Shown here: in pieces, positions 62,286 to 64,000 of the stretch
Layout: each line of letters begins with the position of its first letter
How positions within the stretch are numbered: position 1 is the first letter of the stretch
From: Asaia bogorensis
GTDB taxonomy: Bacteria > Pseudomonadota > Alphaproteobacteria > Acetobacterales > Acetobacteraceae
DNA: 64,000 nt
Assembly (NCBI GenBank): GCA_945868845.1
Contig: CAMBMS010000001.1
Span: 1 to 64,000, forward strand
Direction of reading: 5' to 3'
Made by a program: the position numbers and the translations under genes
The notes under the pieces: generated by a model
Database searches by the model: none
What the model saw: the letters and a program-made list of their open reading frames with translations, nothing else
Told to the model about the DNA's origin: nothing

Positions 62286-62411
62286 GGTTTGATTTCCTCC
62301 TGCTTGCAGAGCGCATGATGGGTGCGTCCGACCCCGCCTGGCAAGGCCGGCCTCGACAAACGCCAAAAACCGCGATCCACTGGCCCCATAGAGACATTAA
62401 GGAAGACAACC

Positions 62412-63269
62412 ATGCTGAAGTTCGGCGCATCAATGTTTTTTACTGACTACTCCATGGCGCCTGGCGAGTTGGCCCAGGCGCTGGAAGCGCGCGGCTTCGA
62501 ATCCGTCTGGGCGCCGGAACATTCGCATATTCCGCTCTCACGCAAGACGCCGTTTCCCGCCGGCGGCGACCTACCGAAGAAATACTACGATGCCATGGAT
62601 CCATTCGTGACCCTGACCGCCGCCGCGGTGGCGACAAAAACGATCAAAATTGGCACCGGCGTGTGCCTGGTCAACCAGCGCGATCCGATTCAGTTGGCGA
62701 AGCTGGTGGCTTCCATCGATCAGGTTTCCGGCGGGCGGTTTCTGTTCGGCATCGGCAATGGGTGGAACCAGGATGAGATGGAAAATCACGGCACGGTGTT
62801 CGAACAGCGTCACAAGCTGGTACGCGAGCGCGTGGAAGCAATGAAGGAAATCTGGACCAAGCCGAACGCCGAGTATCACGGAGAGTATGTAAATTTCGAC
62901 CCCATGATGGCCTGGCCGAAGCCAGTCCAGAAGCCGCATGTGCCGGTGATCGTCGGGGGGGCATTCCCCTATTCGGCGCGGCGCGCCATCCGGTATGGCG
63001 AGGGCTGGATACCGCAAGCCTCGCGCGGCGCCTATACGGAAATCGCTGACATGATCCCGCGTTTCAAGCAGATGTGCGCGGAAGCGGGGCGCGAGCCGGA
63101 TTCGATCGAAATTTCATCCTGGTTTCCACGCCGAGAGGAGGATCTTATGAAGCGCTATGAAGAACTGGGCGTATCGCGTGTGGTATTCAATCTGGAATCT
63201 GAAAAGACAGACAAAATTCTTTCTGTCATCGATGAGTTGGCCGCGCTGATGCGTAAGGTTAACGGGTAA
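62412..63269 (+). CDS. LLM-class flavin-dependent oxidoreductase
   Basis: 285 residues from ATG at 62412. LEARGFESVWAPEHSHIPL, TIKIGTGVCLVNQRDPIQLA, VSGGRFLFGIGNGWNQDEME and KPHVPVIVGGAFPYSARRAI (each read separately) place it in the TIGR03619-type F420-related group, which includes enzymes acting on small organic substrates. The flavin may be F420 or FMN. An upstream in-frame extension to 62322 has no similarity. It is followed 57 nt later by a second luciferase-like gene. Confidence 0.87.
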   Translation: MLKFGASMFFTDYSMAPGELAQALEARGFESVWAPEHSHIPLSRKTPFPAGGDLPKKYYDAMDPFVTLTAAAVATKTIKIGTGVCLVNQRDPIQLAKLVASIDQVSGGRFLFGIGNGWNQDEMENHGTVFEQRHKLVRERVEAMKEIWTKPNAEYHGEYVNFDPMMAWPKPVQKPHVPVIVGGAFPYSARRAIRYGEGWIPQASRGAYTEIADMIPRFKQMCAEAGREPDSIEISSWFPRREEDLMKRYEELGVSRVVFNLESEKTDKILSVIDELAALMRKVNG

Positions 63270-63326
63270 CGAAATGGCAGCGGGGTTCCAGGCCCTGCCG
63301 CGCCTTGCAATACGGAGCTCACAAAC

Positions 63327-64000
63327 ATGAAGATTGGTATTCTGTACACGTCGCACCCAGATCCGGAGACGGAGCCGTTTCCCTATCAGGCCGTGCATGC
63401 GCGCACGACGCGGGAGGTGTTGGAGGCGGAGGAGCTGGGCTTCGATTCTATCTGGATCGCCGAGCATCATTTTTCCAACAAATACGGCATCTTGCCCGAT
63501 CCGTTCAGCTATCTGTGCTACCTCGCCGCGTTGACTAAACGGATAAAATTGTGCGCGGGGGTGATGGTGGTGCCGCTGCACCATCCGATACGGATCGTGG
63601 AGAACGCCGCCTTCATCGATATTCTTTCCAATGGGCGGTTTCAGTTAGGATTGGGATCGGGCTATCGGACCTACGAGTTCGAGGGAATGGGGGTGGATTA
63701 CGAGGCGCGGCGCGACATGCAGGAGGAGGCAATTCCACTAATCCTGGAGGGCTTTCATGAGAAAAAAATGTCCGCTCGTGGGACATATTATAACTTCGAT
63801 ATCAAGGATCCATATAAAATCTACCCGTTTCCGGTGCAGCAGCCGCATCCGCCGATCCTAATGGGCGCGGGGACCGATCGATCCATGATCTACGCGGCGC
63901 GCTGGGGGTTTGGGTTGATGCAATCTACTCTGCCGGATGTTGCCACCATCAAGGCGCATATCGATGTCTATCGTTCACACATGAAGGAAGCGGTAGCACC
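63327..64000 (+). CDS. LLM-class flavin-dependent oxidoreductase (cut by window edge)
   Basis: 224 codons are present, running off the right edge in frame. LEAEELGFDSIWIAEHHFSN, KLCAGVMVVPLHHPIRIVE, ILSNGRFQLGLGSGYRTYEF and PPILMGAGTDRSMIYAARWG are the standard luciferase-family segments. It has AEHHF and is distinct from the preceding gene, so the pair may form a two-enzyme set rather than a recent duplication. The ATG at 63327 is the first in-frame start. Confidence 0.87.
   Translation, partial: MKIGILYTSHPDPETEPFPYQAVHARTTREVLEAEELGFDSIWIAEHHFSNKYGILPDPFSYLCYLAALTKRIKLCAGVMVVPLHHPIRIVENAAFIDILSNGRFQLGLGSGYRTYEFEGMGVDYEARRDMQEEAIPLILEGFHEKKMSARGTYYNFDIKDPYKIYPFPVQQPHPPILMGAGTDRSMIYAARWGFGLMQSTLPDVATIKAHIDVYRSHMKEAVA

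Noticed and set aside
1-64000. tRNA, tmRNA, rRNA genes or attachment sites
   Set aside because: Apart from the RNase P RNA, no cloverleaf, rRNA or tmRNA signature was recognised in the intergenic stretches by eye; a covariance-model scan would be needed to exclude small RNAs.
1-64000. defence, toxin-antitoxin, prophage or secretion system
   Set aside because: No family typical of such systems was recognised among the supported genes; the only mobile-element hint is the weak recombinase relic near 21.9 kb.

Overview
The window is high-G+C DNA from an aerobic, Gram-negative alphaproteobacterium, most likely of the Acetobacteraceae/Rhodospirillales group. The grounds are a 17-gene dcw cluster running from mraZ to lpxC, an alphaproteobacterial-type short HPr kinase beside a PTS phosphorelay, the helicase / S4 protein / fdxA / carD block, a three-subunit cytochrome bc1 complex, aerobic hemF, and a Bug-type tripartite tricarboxylate transporter. 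Genus placement is inference; no 16S rRNA gene is present.

Layout. 1-5230: a worn accessory region with the 3' end of an MscS-type channel gene, a broken ABC substrate-binding protein gene, an alpha/beta hydrolase with Cys at the nucleophile position, an MmgE/PrpD + luciferase-like oxidoreductase pair, and a wrecked GMC oxidoreductase. 5231-9862: carD (with a long Lys/Ala/Pro-rich N-terminal tail), fdxA, an S4-domain protein and a large helicase. 9922-13942: a regulatory PTS (EI, HPr, EIIA-Man, RapZ, HprK) with no sugar-specific EIIB/EIIC in sight. 14021-21387: amino-acid and carboxylate metabolism (PLP dehydratase, enoyl-CoA hydratase, tctABC, a threonate-type dehydrogenase, proline iminopeptidase) and small genes. 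21388-22386: about 1 kb without an intact gene, holding remnants of a flavin oxidoreductase and possibly a serine recombinase.

22387-28063: a CoA-transferase/CoA-ester lyase pair, diverging from a cobalamin riboswitch that controls a BtuB-like receptor, then a second PLP dehydratase and a very strong hairpin terminator. 28090-48133 (minus strand): mraZ-rsmH-ftsL-ftsI-murE-murF-mraY-murD-ftsW-murG-murC-murB-ddl-ftsQ-ftsA-ftsZ-lpxC, tightly packed, mostly with ATGA or TAATG-type overlaps. It makes lipid-II precursors, the divisome and the first committed lipid A step. Upstream lie four TGGGA repeats at exact 10-bp spacing, which look like MraZ operator boxes, and the RNase P RNA gene.

49044-54573: hemF diverges from petABC (bc1 complex), followed by a terminator, mtnP and birA. 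54634-64000: a biotin carboxylase / carboxyltransferase pair with no biotin carrier protein, a polysaccharide-deacetylase-family hydrolase, an SDR dehydrogenase, an unusual hydrolase-methyltransferase fusion in an operon with a D-aminoacylase-type amidohydrolase, and two luciferase-like oxidoreductases, the last cut by the window edge.

No wholly novel defence or mobile system is visible. The items most worth a second look are the mraZ operator array, the hydrolase-methyltransferase fusion, the histone-like tail on CarD, the long Pro/Ala-rich tails on both FtsL and FtsI, and the carboxylase pair lacking a carrier.
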